Positions 11,641 to 23,646 of a DNA stretch of 64,000 nt are shown here, one piece after another. Source of the DNA: Heterobilharzia americana (taxonomy: Eukaryota > Platyhelminthes > Trematoda > Strigeidida > Schistosomatidae); assembly GCA_944470555.2 (NCBI GenBank), contig OX104127.1, positions 129,767,113 to 129,831,112 of the forward strand, given 5' to 3'. The position numbers and the translations under genes are program-made. Each line of letters begins with the position of its first letter. Position 1 is the first letter of the stretch. The notes under the pieces are model-generated. The model had not been told where the DNA came from and searched no databases. It was given only the letters and a program-made list of their open reading frames with translations.

Positions 11641-13140
11641 TGTTTCGTTTATAAAATTGCCTATAACATGGAATTCCTTGTTTTCATACTCAGTTCAAAG
11701 CATAAGAAGTTTGTATTTTTAAGACGGCAATTATTTGTCGTTATTATATCGAGTTCTTTGTAAATCTTAGCAGATGATTCTTGAAATGAGAGAAAATAAG
11801 GTACTTATTCTTCAGGATGTTTCAATTAGCTGTCAGTTTTATTTATTATTAATATTAATAGAGTATTTTACTCTTCCTCACGACTCACCTACTTATCAAA
11901 CGTGTGTACTTAACAGCAGTATAAAATATAATTTCTTATATGATAGTAACTTTCAACTCTTTAGTTGCTGCTCACGTACGCTCACTGTTAATCTCCTTGT
12001 CATTGTACTACTTATCTGTGAGAATTTCTGGCTGCATACACCTTAATTTGTAACATTTCTGTGAACAATAATTTCTGGTTGGATATGAAAAAGATTTATA
12101 GACAATAAAATTAGAAATGATTAAAACTGACAGTTTATACTTTGATAAAAGTCCTAAAGACAAGCAATAGCGGACAAAATATAATTAAACTCAGAAATGA
12201 ATAACCACTTTTCACTAGCACTCTGAAGTTCTGTATTACCATGCTTATCTTGTGTTTTAAAGCTCTTAACTTCAGATATGGATCATGTGTAAATCTTTAT
12301 ATTGAGATTTGTTAAATAACGTTTAGAAACCATGTTCTTCATTTCAAAAATGCATGCAACGCCAGATCATGATTAACTAGTGATATGCTATTCTCAATGA
12401 TCTACTCAAGATTTGAGCGCATTGGCTTAGATTTTTGACGTGTCTTACCAGTGCCAATAGTTTCAAGTCAGTTGATCAGTATTTTCGCTTTCTGATTTAC
12501 TTGATGGTTTGAGGATGTATGATAACGACCTACCCTTTTATAGATCAAATGGATTCTTTGTGTACTGTCAACATTTCTCATGAGAAACTTCTTCTATGAG
12601 GAGTGCGTTTATACGCTGAATAACTGAGACAAGTTAGGACCTAAAATACCTGTCTAACTCATTAAGGGGTTGCAGATGGTTAGTGCGAGCGCAAGGCATC
12701 TCTATATAGAATGTGAAAACTGAAGTCTTAGGGGCATTTTTTTTAGCTAATTAAGTGACCGAGATTGACTAACAACAAGCTTCTAAGTAGTTGGCATAGT
12801 TTTGATGAGATGAATGATATTTAGCACTTCCTTCAATTTATCATCTCCCATTATGACGATAATAACACTTTTCTGTAAAACTGTGATTGATCGCTCACGA
12901 AATGAATTATCTATTGGATCAAGAATAATGCTGATATCTGTGCTAGCCCACCATAGATAATCCTTTATCCTACAGTAAGATGTACAGGCTGTTCCACACT
13001 TTCAGTTACTTAAGCAGGAGTCATTCGAACACATTTTGAAACTGCTGGAGAAAAGAAGCTCTACAGTAATATTATGCTTAGAATTGATAAGCTAATTAAT
13101 TTGATCGCTTTCTAATAACCTGGATCATATACTTTCTGAA
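11640..13140. other. non-coding, nothing recognised
   Basis: The left edge may hold the decayed 5' part of the PLE. The rest shows no motif. The ORF at 11774-12046 is rich in Leu, Ser and Cys, with no recognisable domain. Confidence 0.35.
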
Positions 13141-13401
13141 TGGCAGAGTATACGGTTTCTAACCCGCTGGTTAACTAGTTCACGAGTTACCAGCCGGTCC
13201 TAAGACCGGGTAAAGAGGTAAGGCTGGGCATACAGCTAGCAACCCTACCCCGGAAAACCAATCCAATCGCCAAACAAACTTTAAATCACAGACAAAATAA
13301 AAGTTAAAAACAAACTTATTCCTCACTGGAATCGGAGAGACGGAATGACGTCAGTTGGTGAAAGCCTCCGGGAAGCCAATTGGTCGATATATCTTCTCTT
13401 G

Positions 13402-14260
13402 ATGAAAGCGAAAGTAAACATGATGACATGGAATGTCCGCACAAAGTTTGAACCTAGCAAGGCTACACAGATTGCAAAAGAGATGAGGAGGTATGGCATT
13501 CAAGTGCTAGGAATCGACGAGGAATCTGCAGATGGAATGGAAGTGGATTCTCCAAACTGTCAACTGCAGAGTCAATAATCTACTCCCACATTGTCACCCA
13601 AACGACAACAACCACCAGCACACTGAGTTTTCCAGTGGCTATCATGATGTCTCCAAGATCGTCGAAGGCTCTCTCTCAGGCAGTGGGAACCAATCTCCTC
13701 CTGCAGGAACAGGATCATGACTGTAATATTCAACTCAAAACGAAGGAAAGTCACAATCATTCAATGCTATGCGCCAACAACTAATGCAGATGAAGAGAAG
13801 AAGGAGGAATTCTATAGACAACTACAATCAGTACTAAACAAGACTCTAGTTGGCGACATCAAAATCCGAATCGGCGACATGAATGCCAAACTGGGAGCGG
13901 ACAACACAGGAAGAGAACTCATGATGGGTCGAGAAGCATTCAGTGAAATGAATGAGAATGGAGAAATCTTTGTAGAATTCCGCGCATTCAATGAGTTGGT
14001 GACTGGAGGTACTGTGTACAAACACAAGGATATTCACAAAGCGACATGAATTTGAGTTCACCAGATGGACAGACTAAAAGTCAGATTAACTTCATCTCAA
14101 TATGGAGACAGTGGAGACGCAGCCTACTAGACACAAGATAAAGAAGGGGCACAGATGTAGGCTCAGACCACTATCTATTGCAAGGATCCTTTTAAATCAA
14201 GTTGAAAGCCTTCAAGAAAGTTGGTGGTAGACCACAATTCAAGTTCAACACCCAGAACAG
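13402..14260 (+). pseudogene. RTE apurinic-type endonuclease domain, frameshifted
   Basis: The first segment (13402-13578) starts V-N-M-M-T-W-N-V-R-T, the N-terminal strand of the APE-type endonuclease with its active-site Asn. The open segment 13717-14049 carries V-T-I-I-Q-C-Y-A-P-T and then the catalytic G-D-M-N-A-K-L-G. Past the frameshift near 14049 comes S-P-D-G-Q near 14060, with S-D-H-Y-L near 14166 (family SDHHL). This domain nicks the target DNA in RTE elements. At least two frameshifts separate the parts. Confidence 0.85.
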
Positions 14261-14859
14261 AAACTGCACTGAAGGATGAAACTACAAAAGAAATCCTCAC
14301 GTCAGCCACTACGATAAAATGGGAGATATCAAGCAACATCCCTGTGTGGATGAGCACCGGAACTCTTTGAAAGCCATATGGAAAGAAACCTGAAGATAAG
14401 GGATGGATCTTGACAGAGACATGGAAGCTGATAGAGGAGAGGAGGATGATGAAGCAGAAGATAAACCAGTGCAAGGATAAACGACGAGAAGAGGAACTGA
14501 GTACAATGTATAAAGCACTGGATAAAGGAGTGAAGAAGAGTGCGCGCAAAGACAAAAGATACTTCTACGAAACACTTGCAAGTGAAGTAGAACATGCTTC
14601 TGGTAGGAGAGACCTGACATCATTGTATCAAATAGCCAGGTTACTCTCTGTGAGTCAAGAGATCAACACAGACGAAACCAATAAAAGATGATGACGGAAA
14701 TCTAATTACGAAAGAAGAGAAACAAAGGAAATGATGGGCTGACCACTTCGAAAAACTCTTGAATCGACCACCACCTGCACTTCGTCGAGAAATACCACCT
14801 GCAGCCCAGCCACAGAACGACCAATAAACACAAGCCCTAAAATGAAAGTCTAGTGCCAT

Positions 14860-15440
14860 AAGTCTACTGAAATGTGGGAAGGCAGTAGGACCAGATGGGA
14901 TCCCGCCAGAAGCACTGAGAACAGACTCAGGGACAACAGCGGACAGTCAACTCTCTACCTTACCTCAACTTCATCAACTTTGAAAAGGTCTTCGACAGCG
15001 TCGACCGAGAAGTAATTTGGCAGCTGCTTCAACACTACAGAGTGCCACAAATCTTTTTCAACCTCATTCAACAGCTATATGAAGATGCCACATGCCGAGT
15101 GATCCACAATGGAAAGCTCACTGATGCTTTTGAAGTGAATACAGGAGTAAGACAAGACAAGGTTGTTGCCTACTATCACCAATGATCTTCCTGATTGTGG
15201 TCGACTGGACTGGAGTCGACTGGATCATGCAGCAGACAAGTATGAGTAGCGAGAAGACGGGCATACTCTGGACCGATGAAAAGAGCCTAGAAGATTTGGA
15301 TTTTGCCGATGACTTGTGTCTAATGTCACACAAAGTCGAAGATCTACAGGCAAAAGCCAACAAGTTGACAGAAGAGGCAAGACAACGAAGACCGGACTTC
15401 AAGTGAATATATAGAAGACAGTGGTAATGATGATACTAAT
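14860..15440 (+). pseudogene. RTE reverse transcriptase core, rearranged
   Basis: The K-A-V-G-P-D-G-I-P-P-E-A-L motif at 14877 is followed by a deletion that joins it abruptly to F-D-S-V-D-R-E-V-I-W-Q-L-L (about 14990). L-I-Q-Q-L-Y-E-D-A-T-C follows, then V-N-T-G-V-R-Q-D, where the family continues GVRQG-C-L-L-S-P. The frame is lost here, and a duplicated gactggactggagtc lies within the V-V-D-W segment (about 15199). The catalytic F-A-D-D-L-C-L box survives at 15302-15322. The same rearrangement is present at 30.1 kb, so it was inherited by both copies. Confidence 0.85.
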
Positions 15441-16145
15441 CCAACACCACCACCACCAACAACAACAAGCTCGAATCACCATCAACGGGAGAAACTTAAA
15501 GGAAGTAGCCTCTTTCACCTATCTAGACAACACTGTTTCAACTGCAGGCTGCTGCACAGACGAGGATGTCAAAGCCAGCCAGGATCGGAAAGACAGCAAG
15601 ACAGGAGTTCATTAATCTGAAACCAGTGTCGAGATCTACTGCACTGCACTCAGCATAAAGTGTGAACAAGATCCGGATTTTCAACACCAATGTCAAGTCA
15701 GCCAGTGCTTCTGTGTGATGGTTGAGAGACTTGGCGCGTTACGAAAGGCATTTCCAACAAACTACAAATATTCATCAACAACTGCCTACGCTGGTTACTG
15801 GAGATCAGATGGCCAGAAAGAATAAGCAACAAGGAAATCACTCTGGCCTGCTGACGAACCAACCAAGAAGCTATCACTCAACAAATATGCAGAAGAAGGT
15901 GGAGATGGATCGGGCATACACTGAGAAGACCATTCGTGGACACCACACACCAGGCTGTCGAGTGGAATCAAAATGGGAAACGACGAGTTAGGCATCCGAG
16001 ACGAGGTTGACATGGAGGAGATGGTGTGGGGAAGAAATGAGAGCTTGTGGGCTGTCGTGGAGTCAGGTTCAAAAGATTGCAGAGAACAGCGTGCACTGGA
16101 GACGTGCTACTGAAGCCCTATGTTCGTCTAGGAACCCAAGGTACA
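15441..16145 (+). pseudogene. RTE reverse transcriptase C-terminal region, frameshifted
   Basis: I-N-G-R-N-L-K-E-V-A-S-F-T-Y-L (about 15481) is the conserved thumb motif, followed by frame-shifted remnants of the family's C-terminus and the terminal arginine-rich W-R-R motif near 16015 and 16099. The final …S-R-N-P-R sits next to the A-rich tail. Confidence 0.8.
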
Positions 16146-16159
16146 AATAATATATAATA

Positions 16160-17315
16160 ATAACTACCTACCTTGTTATGTAGTATGTTTCTTTTGCTCA
16201 TTGTAATTTCGTCTTTAAGGACTGCAGCCTGTGGTTTTGACTACTCAATTTCTAACTGAAATGTTGTTCACATCATACATGAGTTGTTGATAAAACTATA
16301 CCATTGTCGGAAATGTCAACATGGATCATTCAGGTTTTTGATAGATTATAGTTGTTTCAATAATTTTATGGTATACCAGTCAGCCCAAGTTGGCTAATGA
16401 AGGTCGATCGATCTTTCACCATTCTTGTCTAGCAGTGTTCAGGAATCGTTCGGAATAGTCTTGCACTATTAACACTTCCTTCGTGCTCCTATGTCGGTGA
16501 CCAATATTTTTCTGTGAAGTTTTTCTTAGTTGCACTCATGTTCATTATTTTCTTCCGGTCGCTTAACTATTAAACAAGGTATCATTAGATCATACTGAAT
16601 AAAGTAGATCTGACTGTGTCTTCAATATAAATTGTGAATCAAAGTCTCATAGTTCCCATTGAAAACATGAAAATATCAGTTATGAGGAACCTCCTTCCAT
16701 ATACACTTATGCATACAAAAATGAGAGTCTTGTTTTGACACACACCTCTAGAATATCTCTGAAATCTTAAACAGAAGATCCATTTAAGTTCTTGCGGAGT
16801 TAAGCGAGCGACCACAACATCATTCTCCAGGATTCTAACATTAAAAGCGTATTCAGATTATCCTTAAGTCTATGTAAACCACTGCTGCGACTCAACAGAT
16901 GATAGGCCGAATCTGAAATTCTATCTCAACAACATTTTTTACCTGTCGACTACCACTAAATGTAAGCAGAGTGATGCTCTTATGAAGACAAAAAACATTT
17001 TATACATTGTTTACAGTCAGACTATTCGATTACAACTTCTGTGTTTACCTTTTCTCTAAACCGATCTAATGACAGTACACGTGATCATGATAGTAATACA
17101 ACTTGGTATAGGGTTTGTAAATTACGAATTTGCAACTTCTTTACTAACTGTATTCATGTAGACATCAAATCCTACTTGGATTGATCACTGGAGAGTAACC
17201 AACTTCATTATGTCTGATCCTATATGCTAATCAACTTCTGTCGTTCATGTTTACAATCTGGCCACTAGGCTAGGAGAATCGCTATTACAGTGCACTGAAA
17301 TAGATGTTCTTTGGG
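16160..17315. other. non-coding, nothing recognised
   Basis: No repeat family or convincing exon. A small stretch at 16940-16960 has splice-like ends but only 13 bases between them. Confidence 0.35.
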
Positions 17316-17318
17316 TCT

Positions 17319-17633
17319 AGGCATCCTAGCCTGGCAGCCACATTGAAAAATCGGTCGAAAGAATTTGGTCAGTACTTAGGACTAGGCAGCACAAAGTTAT
17401 TTACCCTCCAGTGACTAATCCATGTAGCTAACCAGTCCTACAGGAGGTCAGTCGGGCCCGAAGAGCTCAGTGGTGACGTCATTGACCACAATACTGCGTG
17501 AAACGGGCTTGAACCTTAGGTGGGACATCAGTTCCACCTTGCTGATGAGTGTCAAAAAGCAGGAAATCTAGGTCTAGGGCTTCCTGCCAATTGTCTGCAT
17601 CCAACTACCAGACGTTGAGTGCATATTCTTGAC
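17319..17633 (+). repeat. tRNA-headed hammerhead-like repeat (family 2), permuted unit
   Basis: Aligns along its length with 53490-53865. It contains a tRNA-like part (…gagctcagtggtgacgtcat, then the B-box-like gggcttgaacc near 17502), then a hammerhead-like segment, then the shared tail ccaattgtctgcatccaact. The left end begins with the tail of a preceding unit (ccacattgaaaaatcggtcg), which in the 53.8 kb copy lies at the right end. The copy is therefore permuted relative to a linear unit. I do not recognise a published name. Confidence 0.65.
17535..17582 (+). ncRNA. hammerhead-like fold (family 2), stem II weakened
   Basis: Core CTGATGA (17542-17548) and GAAA (17563-17566) with cleavage triplet GTC (17572-17574). 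Stem I pairs ccttg with taggg (two wobbles). Stem III is A-U, U.G, C-G around a UA loop. Stem II, GTGTC…GCAG, has a G-G mismatch at the first pair, which should reduce activity. It is distinct from SM-alpha in every stem sequence. Confidence 0.5.
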
Positions 17634-17784
17634 AGAAAAAAAGCCTCATAGTAATGTCATCTTTTGTTGTGAATTCATTATTGATCGGCCACCTTTCTCT
17701 TTTTAACGATAGCTCATCTTTTCTTTGTAGTGAAGGATAAATACTTACAAATACATACTAGTAATTTCGTGTTACTACGGTATA

Positions 17785-17990
17785 ACAGCGAGGGATTACA
17801 AGCATCGATGAATAACAACTGATACCAGTTGCACAAGAATTGCCTGAAGTGATTTATCGGCCTAGTGGTTTTTAAAGCGATGGGTACTGGGTTCCAGTCC
17901 ATTTGGGAACATTATCGCTGGTATATCCTGCTGACGAGTCTGGAATAGGAAGAAACGTACGTCTTAGGATTCACCATTTATCTTCAGGAA
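17785..17990 (+). repeat. SM-alpha-like repeat, permuted copy
   Basis: Begins with the SM-alpha tail (acggtataacagcgagggat, tacaagcatc) and continues through a tRNA-like head with a B-box-like gggttccagtcc near 17889 to a hammerhead. Tail before head is what a slice out of a tandem or circular template would give. Confidence 0.7.
17930..17978 (+). ncRNA. hammerhead ribozyme, partly degenerate
   Basis: CTGACGA core, GTCT…AGGA stem II with mismatches, GAAAC, and cleavage triplet GTC followed by ttaggattcacc. Stem I (atcctg with ttaggat) is imperfect. Confidence 0.55.
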
Positions 17991-17999
17991 AACTACAAC

Positions 18000-19135
18000 T
18001 CATAGGTACGTCTTGTTTAGGCTTGTTTCCTTTGTTGCTGGAACTATTGTTTTTTCAACTACCTATATAACCATCCCATCCCTCATATCTCTTAGTCGTG
18101 CAAACAAAAGACATTTCTTTATGATGTTTTACTCAAACGACAGATGGAATACAACGATAATAATAATTTTGGGAAATGAAACTTGAAGAGTAACAATACC
18201 AGCGAGAACCGGGACAACTGAAAACCAAGATCACGTTAACTTATTGTTTTTTACTGTCTGATGCTTTCTTGTCCTTGAAAGGGGATAAAATAATATAATA
18301 TCCCTCTTCAACTATATATGCCTTTTAGTTGAAGTTGCAAAGAATGGATTTAGTATTGTTTGACAGGTTTTTATGAAGCTGCTAATATCCTGTTTCATCA
18401 GTATGCTACTTACAAATTTCGAACTTTAGAGTTTTACTACTTTTATTATAATAATACTACTAAGTTCTACTGCCAACGACGTTATTTATGAAAATCAGGT
18501 AATATTATTTTTCCTCTAAATTTATTTCAGAAATTTTAATCAGTAGTCGCGTGACCTCATGACCTCATTGACCTCATTATTTAGAACAACACAATAATAT
18601 GTCTGAGCTAAAAAGGAATTAACCAGCTGAGATTCGTCTGTCTCTCTCTCTGGTGCTCTTTGTCTATCAAACATTCTGATGTTGATGGTGTGTTAGAAGG
18701 ATAATTCTATTGATTCCTTTCAAATATGACCTAATTCATGTGGCCTTATTCAACCTTCGTTAGATGTATGCATATATAACTGATTTGTCAGTACAATTAA
18801 ATTCATTATGAAACTTTGTTGACGTGATAATCATTTAAACTTGGTCATTTGTTTCAAGTATTGGTATATAATATCATATTAGGAATAAGAATAAGAATAA
18901 TAAACTAGGTCATTGGAGTACAGTTAAAAAGTGAAACTTTCAAGGTATTTTGCAACCTTCTCAGTTTAGTTACTTTTCAATATAGTTTATTTTAAAGTAA
19001 TATTTGTATGTACTTGGACACATGTATGCTGAACTTATTGATTTTTGTAAAGTCTATTGTTAGGATACTTTACACCATGAACAGGAGTAACACTGGAGTA
19101 AATGACCACTCACTTGTACACTTCGACGCAGGAAA
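18000..19135. other. non-coding, nothing recognised
   Basis: AT-rich sequence with a short tctctctctct run near 18650. No exon or repeat recognised. Confidence 0.35.
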
Positions 19136-19139
19136 GCCT

Positions 19140-19335
19140 CCTTCAGGGGAGTAAGACAATAAGTTAGAATTCATCATAGTCTGACATCACTTAGACAGCC
19201 ACTGAAGACCTAGGAGCCCTGAACAGGTATTTCGCCCCAGTCTAGGACACCTCAGGAGCACACAACTATACTCCCACCAAATATCCTAGGTCCGACCCCC
19301 AGGATGATCGGGATGCACCATACTGGGGAGTAATC
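19140..19335 (-). repeat. family 3 repeat, single arm
   Basis: One arm of the inverted-dimer family, in minus orientation: the end (catcatagtctgacatcact), then a hammerhead-like region at 19215-19260 (minus strand CTGAGGT, GAAAT, CAGGG), then a tRNA-like stretch at the right with aggtccgacccccagg. No right arm is seen. Confidence 0.5.
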
Positions 19336-20094
19336 TTCATTGTACTATAAAAATGTTGCATATCTTCATGTTATCTAAAGGCATGCATATGCAAAGATCA
19401 TGAATTATTACTTGCAATTTGATAAAGTTATTAAAATGGGCAGTAGAAAATCGTGGTCTAATTGTTGAAGTTCTATGTAACTGTGTCACTAATAAGCCAC
19501 TCAAGAGTAAGCAATACCAAAGTGTCCGCTTCTGCGTGTTGATTAAATTCTGCCAATTAAGTATTATTTATGTTGTCCCTTTTTTTACCTGTACCTTCCT
19601 AAATTGCTTAGATAAATTGAAATTGTCGAAAACTATCCTTTGGCTCATTTGATAAACCTGAGAAAAAAATGGAGCTTATCATGGCTCGTATAAGATAACC
19701 CCTCTGGCTATTTGTCACTATAGTTGAAAGCAATTCTTTTTGCAAAACGATCTTAAGAATGTGAAACGGTACAGACATACGACAGAATGGTCTCTAACCC
19801 TCACTATTTCTCTCGGTACTCTGCAGAAGCATCAATGCTTCTTGAGTAATGCTTGCTTGCGTAACAACAGGTGGATTGGTGAGTATGCTTGCCATTCTTT
19901 CTGTACCTGTCAGATGTACGAAAAAGTTTCTGCTAATTGACTAAATCATGTAGTGATGCCAATATGCTGGGCGATTTGGGATCAAAACACGCTAACTTCT
20001 CTCCTGGATCACCGAGAATGGATGTCGGGAAAACTTGGAACTGTGTTCAATACAAATCAACTTTTATTTCAATTTGGAGGTTCGCGGGAACTTA

Positions 20095-20500
20095 TTAGTT
20101 TGAAGTCGGTATTCACCACAGACTGACATCATTTGGAGAATCAGGGAAAACATAGGGGCACTGGATATCTCTTTTGTCCTATTTCATAAGTCCTCAGCAG
20201 TGCACAACCATGATGCCGTCAGGAATCAAACTTAGGACTTCCAGGACCAGCATGTTAACCATTCAGCATCTGAGTCAGAGTTCAGTGGTCCACATTCTCC
20301 TACTTCTTTCGGCTCATGATGCAGCGTGATTTTCTTTCAATACCATCGGTTAGTATTTGTCCACATGTCGCACTTGAATTGACCTGCAAGTGATGACTTC
20401 TCACTAGAAATTCGGGAAGTCTCGTCTCGAAGTAATTCATCAACGAGTTCCGGACAGTCACTAGATTAGGAGAATTGTGGGGGTTTATTGATTTTTATTT
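20095..20500. repeat. family 3 repeat, left arm and divergent right part
   Basis: The left arm (20115-20270, minus orientation) has the family end, the hammerhead-like motif and the tRNA-like segment with the B-box complement ggaatcaaacttagg. The right part (20380-20490) lacks the usual arm but resembles 63790-63900 (gtctcgaagtaattcatcaa and gggtttattgat), so these two copies share a variant right end. Confidence 0.55.
20158..20203 (-). ncRNA. degenerate hammerhead-like motif (family 3)
   Basis: Minus strand: stem I GCACTG/CAGTGC perfect, core CTGAGGA intact, stem II eroded, GAAA replaced by CAAAA, cleavage triplet ATC. Useful mainly because it keeps the upstream core that other family 3 copies have lost. 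Confidence 0.5.
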
Positions 20501-20583
20501 GATAAAGGGGAGTCATGCTCCTGTGGAATTGTCACCACAAATCTTGGAAAGTTTTATTTGGAAGCAGTGAAGTGAACAGTCTA

Positions 20584-20623
20584 CTTACATCTTCTCCAAC
20601 TGCAGCACTGGATGAATTGGATC
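20584..20623 (-). CDS. candidate 40-base internal exon, unknown gene
   Basis: Read on the minus strand, a long pyrimidine-rich acceptor (ttgttctttctttt, CAG) precedes it, and GTAAGT follows directly. If joined to the candidate exon 22284-22326, the frame continues as D-E-A-D-P-I-H-P-V-L-Q-L-E-K without a stop. The splice signals are among the best in the window. No family recognised. Confidence 0.38.
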
Positions 20624-20624
20624 T

Positions 20625-22283
20625 GCCTCTGAAAAGAAAGAACAAATGTAAGACATAGGTTCTCAACCTTATACCGATCACATTTGACTATTGAATGGTT
20701 GACGTATAGTTTATAAGAGACTATGGAACAACATCTGAAATCTGGTAGTGTCACTGACTACCTGTTAGCAGGTAATGACTTCCTCTGATAGAGATGACAG
20801 CACTTACTTTTAAAGTAAAGAGGATGTTTTTTGATTAGAAATAAATAAATTTATAAAATATGTGATATTAAAAGTTTTTCGATGAGGAAATAATTTAGTG
20901 ACCTCTCTCCATATACATATTCTTCTGGGTTATTTTAGTTATTACCTGAAACGGTCAAATTCAGGGCAAGTGAAAGTTTAAGATTGTTAAAGAAGAGAAT
21001 TTTTGTCCTAATTTCTTGACCTGTTCTCATTTTACTTCTCTTCTTTTCTGTAAAATAAAAGAGAAAAGAGATCATGGTTTTAGAAAAACACACACACACA
21101 CAAACACACTTGTCTTTCATGCATACATGTATGTTCCACCTGCCTATCTGTTTGTTCTTTAGTCACTGACAGATAGATAGGTAGTAGATGGTTACGTAGA
21201 TAGACGGTTGTGAATGCCAACAGATATTCTATTCATAAAAGTAGTAATATCATTTAGATGATCAGTTATCTATGGACATTATTCAATAAAGAAAATTTCT
21301 GGTACTAACTTTTGTCACTTATTCCCACACTCTCTCTCTCACACACATGCAGAACATATACTGTTCATCATTTCACCTCATGCTTAATTTGACCTGAAAA
21401 TTAGAGAGGAAGACAGAAAATTCTATTCCTCTTAATATTCCGGTTTGGTTTATGATAATTTAGGTAGGCTTTCTAGGTCGAGTAGGTAATCATATATGCA
21501 TGTGATTTCTCATGGTGAAAACCTCACCAAAACAATATTGAATCATTAAATTTTGATCCACATCTTCATCGATATTGCCTTCACTGGTTTTTCTTTAATA
21601 TTGTCGGTTTTCAACTGCTTATCAACACAGATGAGCTTATTTGTTACTTGTTCAGCTTATTTTAGTCGATCAGATACACTAGCTAGTCTATCTTGTAGAA
21701 TAAATGCATGAGACCTTCCTGTTTATATAGATGATGGGTGCGTTTGGAATAAAGTGTGAGTCACAATGGTCATGAAACTAACACCCCCAAGGTTACTACC
21801 ATATATTACTTGGTTATCCTGTTTTTATAGCCCTTCTTGTTATCTAGCCATGGTTAAGCAAGTGATATGCTGGGTGTGTGGGTGGGTGGGGGGGAGATGG
21901 TCACTTCGGTTCGGTTGATGAAACCTGAAGTTCAGCGTTCAACAGTGTGAGTCGCTCGGCGCTCATAAGCAAGGTATGTCTGTATTCATGAGGAAACGGG
22001 TGTTTCATTGGTGATCCACACCTGTATCATTCAACACCAAAGTCACAGACTGAATCACTAGGCTCTTCAGGTCAGTGGTGACCCCTTGTAGCTCTTCATT
22101 ATGTACTGAAGTTGGACTTGAACTTTAGGACTGTATGGACTTGACTGATATAACCGTTTTGCTTAAAAAAAAATAGGTATTTAGTATTTATCAATTAGAA
22201 TAACCTTGGAATGTGAAAACAGTACTTCAGAGTATATAAATTCATAGCATGTGATATAACTTGAGAGAAAAGTGAATAATTAC
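20625..22283. other. non-coding; short (CA)n and GT/G-rich runs
   Basis: A (CA)n run at 21088-21110 and GTGTGTGG/GGGG-rich sequence at 21868-21895. The segment 21940-22100 has tRNA-like repeat flavour (…gatccacacctgtatc) but no clear family. If the flanking exons belong together, this is intron. Confidence 0.35.
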
Positions 22284-22326
22284 CGTCTTTACCAGGAGAT
22301 AAACCATTAAGTCTCTGCAGTCCGCT
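22284..22326 (-). CDS. candidate 43-base internal exon, unknown gene
   Basis: On the minus strand, acceptor tattttctcattatgCAG, then S-G-L-Q-R-L-N-G-L-S-P-G-K-D and one base, then donor GTAATT. The next downstream candidate (20623-20584) supplies the missing two bases in frame. Composition looks coding. The donor is less than ideal. Confidence 0.35.
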
Positions 22327-22329
22327 CTG

Positions 22330-23280
22330 CATAATGAGAAAATATTCAAGATGATTTGAATAGCATTTTCAAGTGGGTCCGATCCACTATGATAATCATG
22401 CATTAGTGACAATGCTTCAAGGAACTCGCAGGAAAGGATCCTCCTCTTTGTCTATACACTTCAGACTGACCAGTTACTTTCAACAACCTAGTCAATTCAT
22501 CTATGTATGCAGCTTAAGGTAATGTTAATTTAAGCTGAGAGCAATACTGGACAGTATAATAAATGCCGATGAGACCAGAGAAATGACTATAAGAAGTATT
22601 TTCCGTGTAATGAAGAATACATAACCATACATACCATACCATACATAACCATTCGGATGTTTTAATTATTTGGAGAATGCGTTTCGATAGTTTAATACCT
22701 ATATAGAATGTCAAAGACTACTTGAGTTGTCACTGTCTCTATCAGGGTACCATGACAACTTGATTACTTTCTTCATGTAGTAACGAACAGCAGATGGTGT
22801 TTAGTAACGCCAATACAAAAGTCTCCACATTTTCCTAAAATATTCATTGTTTTTACTTGTCTTTAGTATAATTCATCGAAAATTCATGCTTAACTTTAGA
22901 CCATAATTTTAATATTTTCATATTGTAGTGCACAATAGTTGGTGTCAGGCTGAAAGTACCTTTCATTTGATTCGACAACCTATTTGACGAGGAAATTTAC
23001 GTTTAACTTCTTATACTCTGTTCACGTCTTTTAATATGCCACAAGTATTATTCGTTCGGTTACACACGATCCATTTGCTAACCATAGTATAAACCTGCAT
23101 ATAAAGTAGCCAACTAAGTTTGCATACCAGAGTGTTTACTTATATTAGGTAGCCTGTGCAGCATATTTCTTGTTATCATTTAGTTTTAGTTGGAACACTG
23201 TGGGAAGTAAGTAGATTTTGTTGTTATGTTAAATATGCAAAGGTAAATCGTATACAGGCTACTACTTTCCTGTGTTTCAG
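22330..23280. other. non-coding, nothing recognised
   Basis: A tandem accataccatacata run at 22624-22650; otherwise no structure noted. Confidence 0.35.
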
Positions 23281-23333
23281 TAGTTTTATTACGCTTTTAT
23301 CTTGGATGGACAATGATTGTTATTAGTCTACAG
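23281..23333 (+). CDS. candidate 53-base exon encoding a hydrophobic segment
   Basis: Acceptor tactttcctgtgtttcag and donor CAG/GTAATA enclose an open frame (two bases, then V-L-L-R-F-Y-L-G-W-T-M-I-V-I-S-L-Q). The peptide would suit a membrane span. It is on the opposite strand from most other candidates nearby. No family recognised. Confidence 0.3.
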
Positions 23334-23646
23334 GTAATATTCAATACAAGTTCATAAGGAAATTCTCTGTTAAATACTTGTCAACAGGATTGCTTTCATG
23401 TATGCTTCCTTACTAAATGCCAGTAAATTCGCAGCGAAAATACTTAACTGGAATTTAGAATTTTGTATACCAAATAACACAGTCGATCATTTTCTATATG
23501 GATAGTCCTGTATTTGTCAAGAGGTTAATGACTGATAACCTAAGTGAGACAAATCTGATAAGTCTTTGAATTCCAAATTAAGTTTTATGCGTGTATAGAT
23601 AAGAATTACTGTTATCTCATTTGATGATTATGGGATCGCTTTATTC

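Larger units (their letters stand above)
13145..16155 (+). mobile_element. near full-length, defective RTE-clade retrotransposon (SR2-like)
   Basis: The most complete of five RTE copies in the window. In order: a structured 5' region (13160-13245), an endonuclease domain (13420-14250), a linker rich in Lys and Glu, reverse transcriptase (14860-15430), a C-terminal region (15430-16130), then …aacccaaggtacaaataata, a short microsatellite tail as RTE elements have. Reading frames change many times and there are stops in the RT, so it cannot make protein. The RT core has an internal rearrangement shared with the copy at 29-30 kb. Confidence 0.9.

Noticed and set aside
21088..21110. CA run as a regulatory element
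   Set aside because: Plain microsatellite with no gene nearby.
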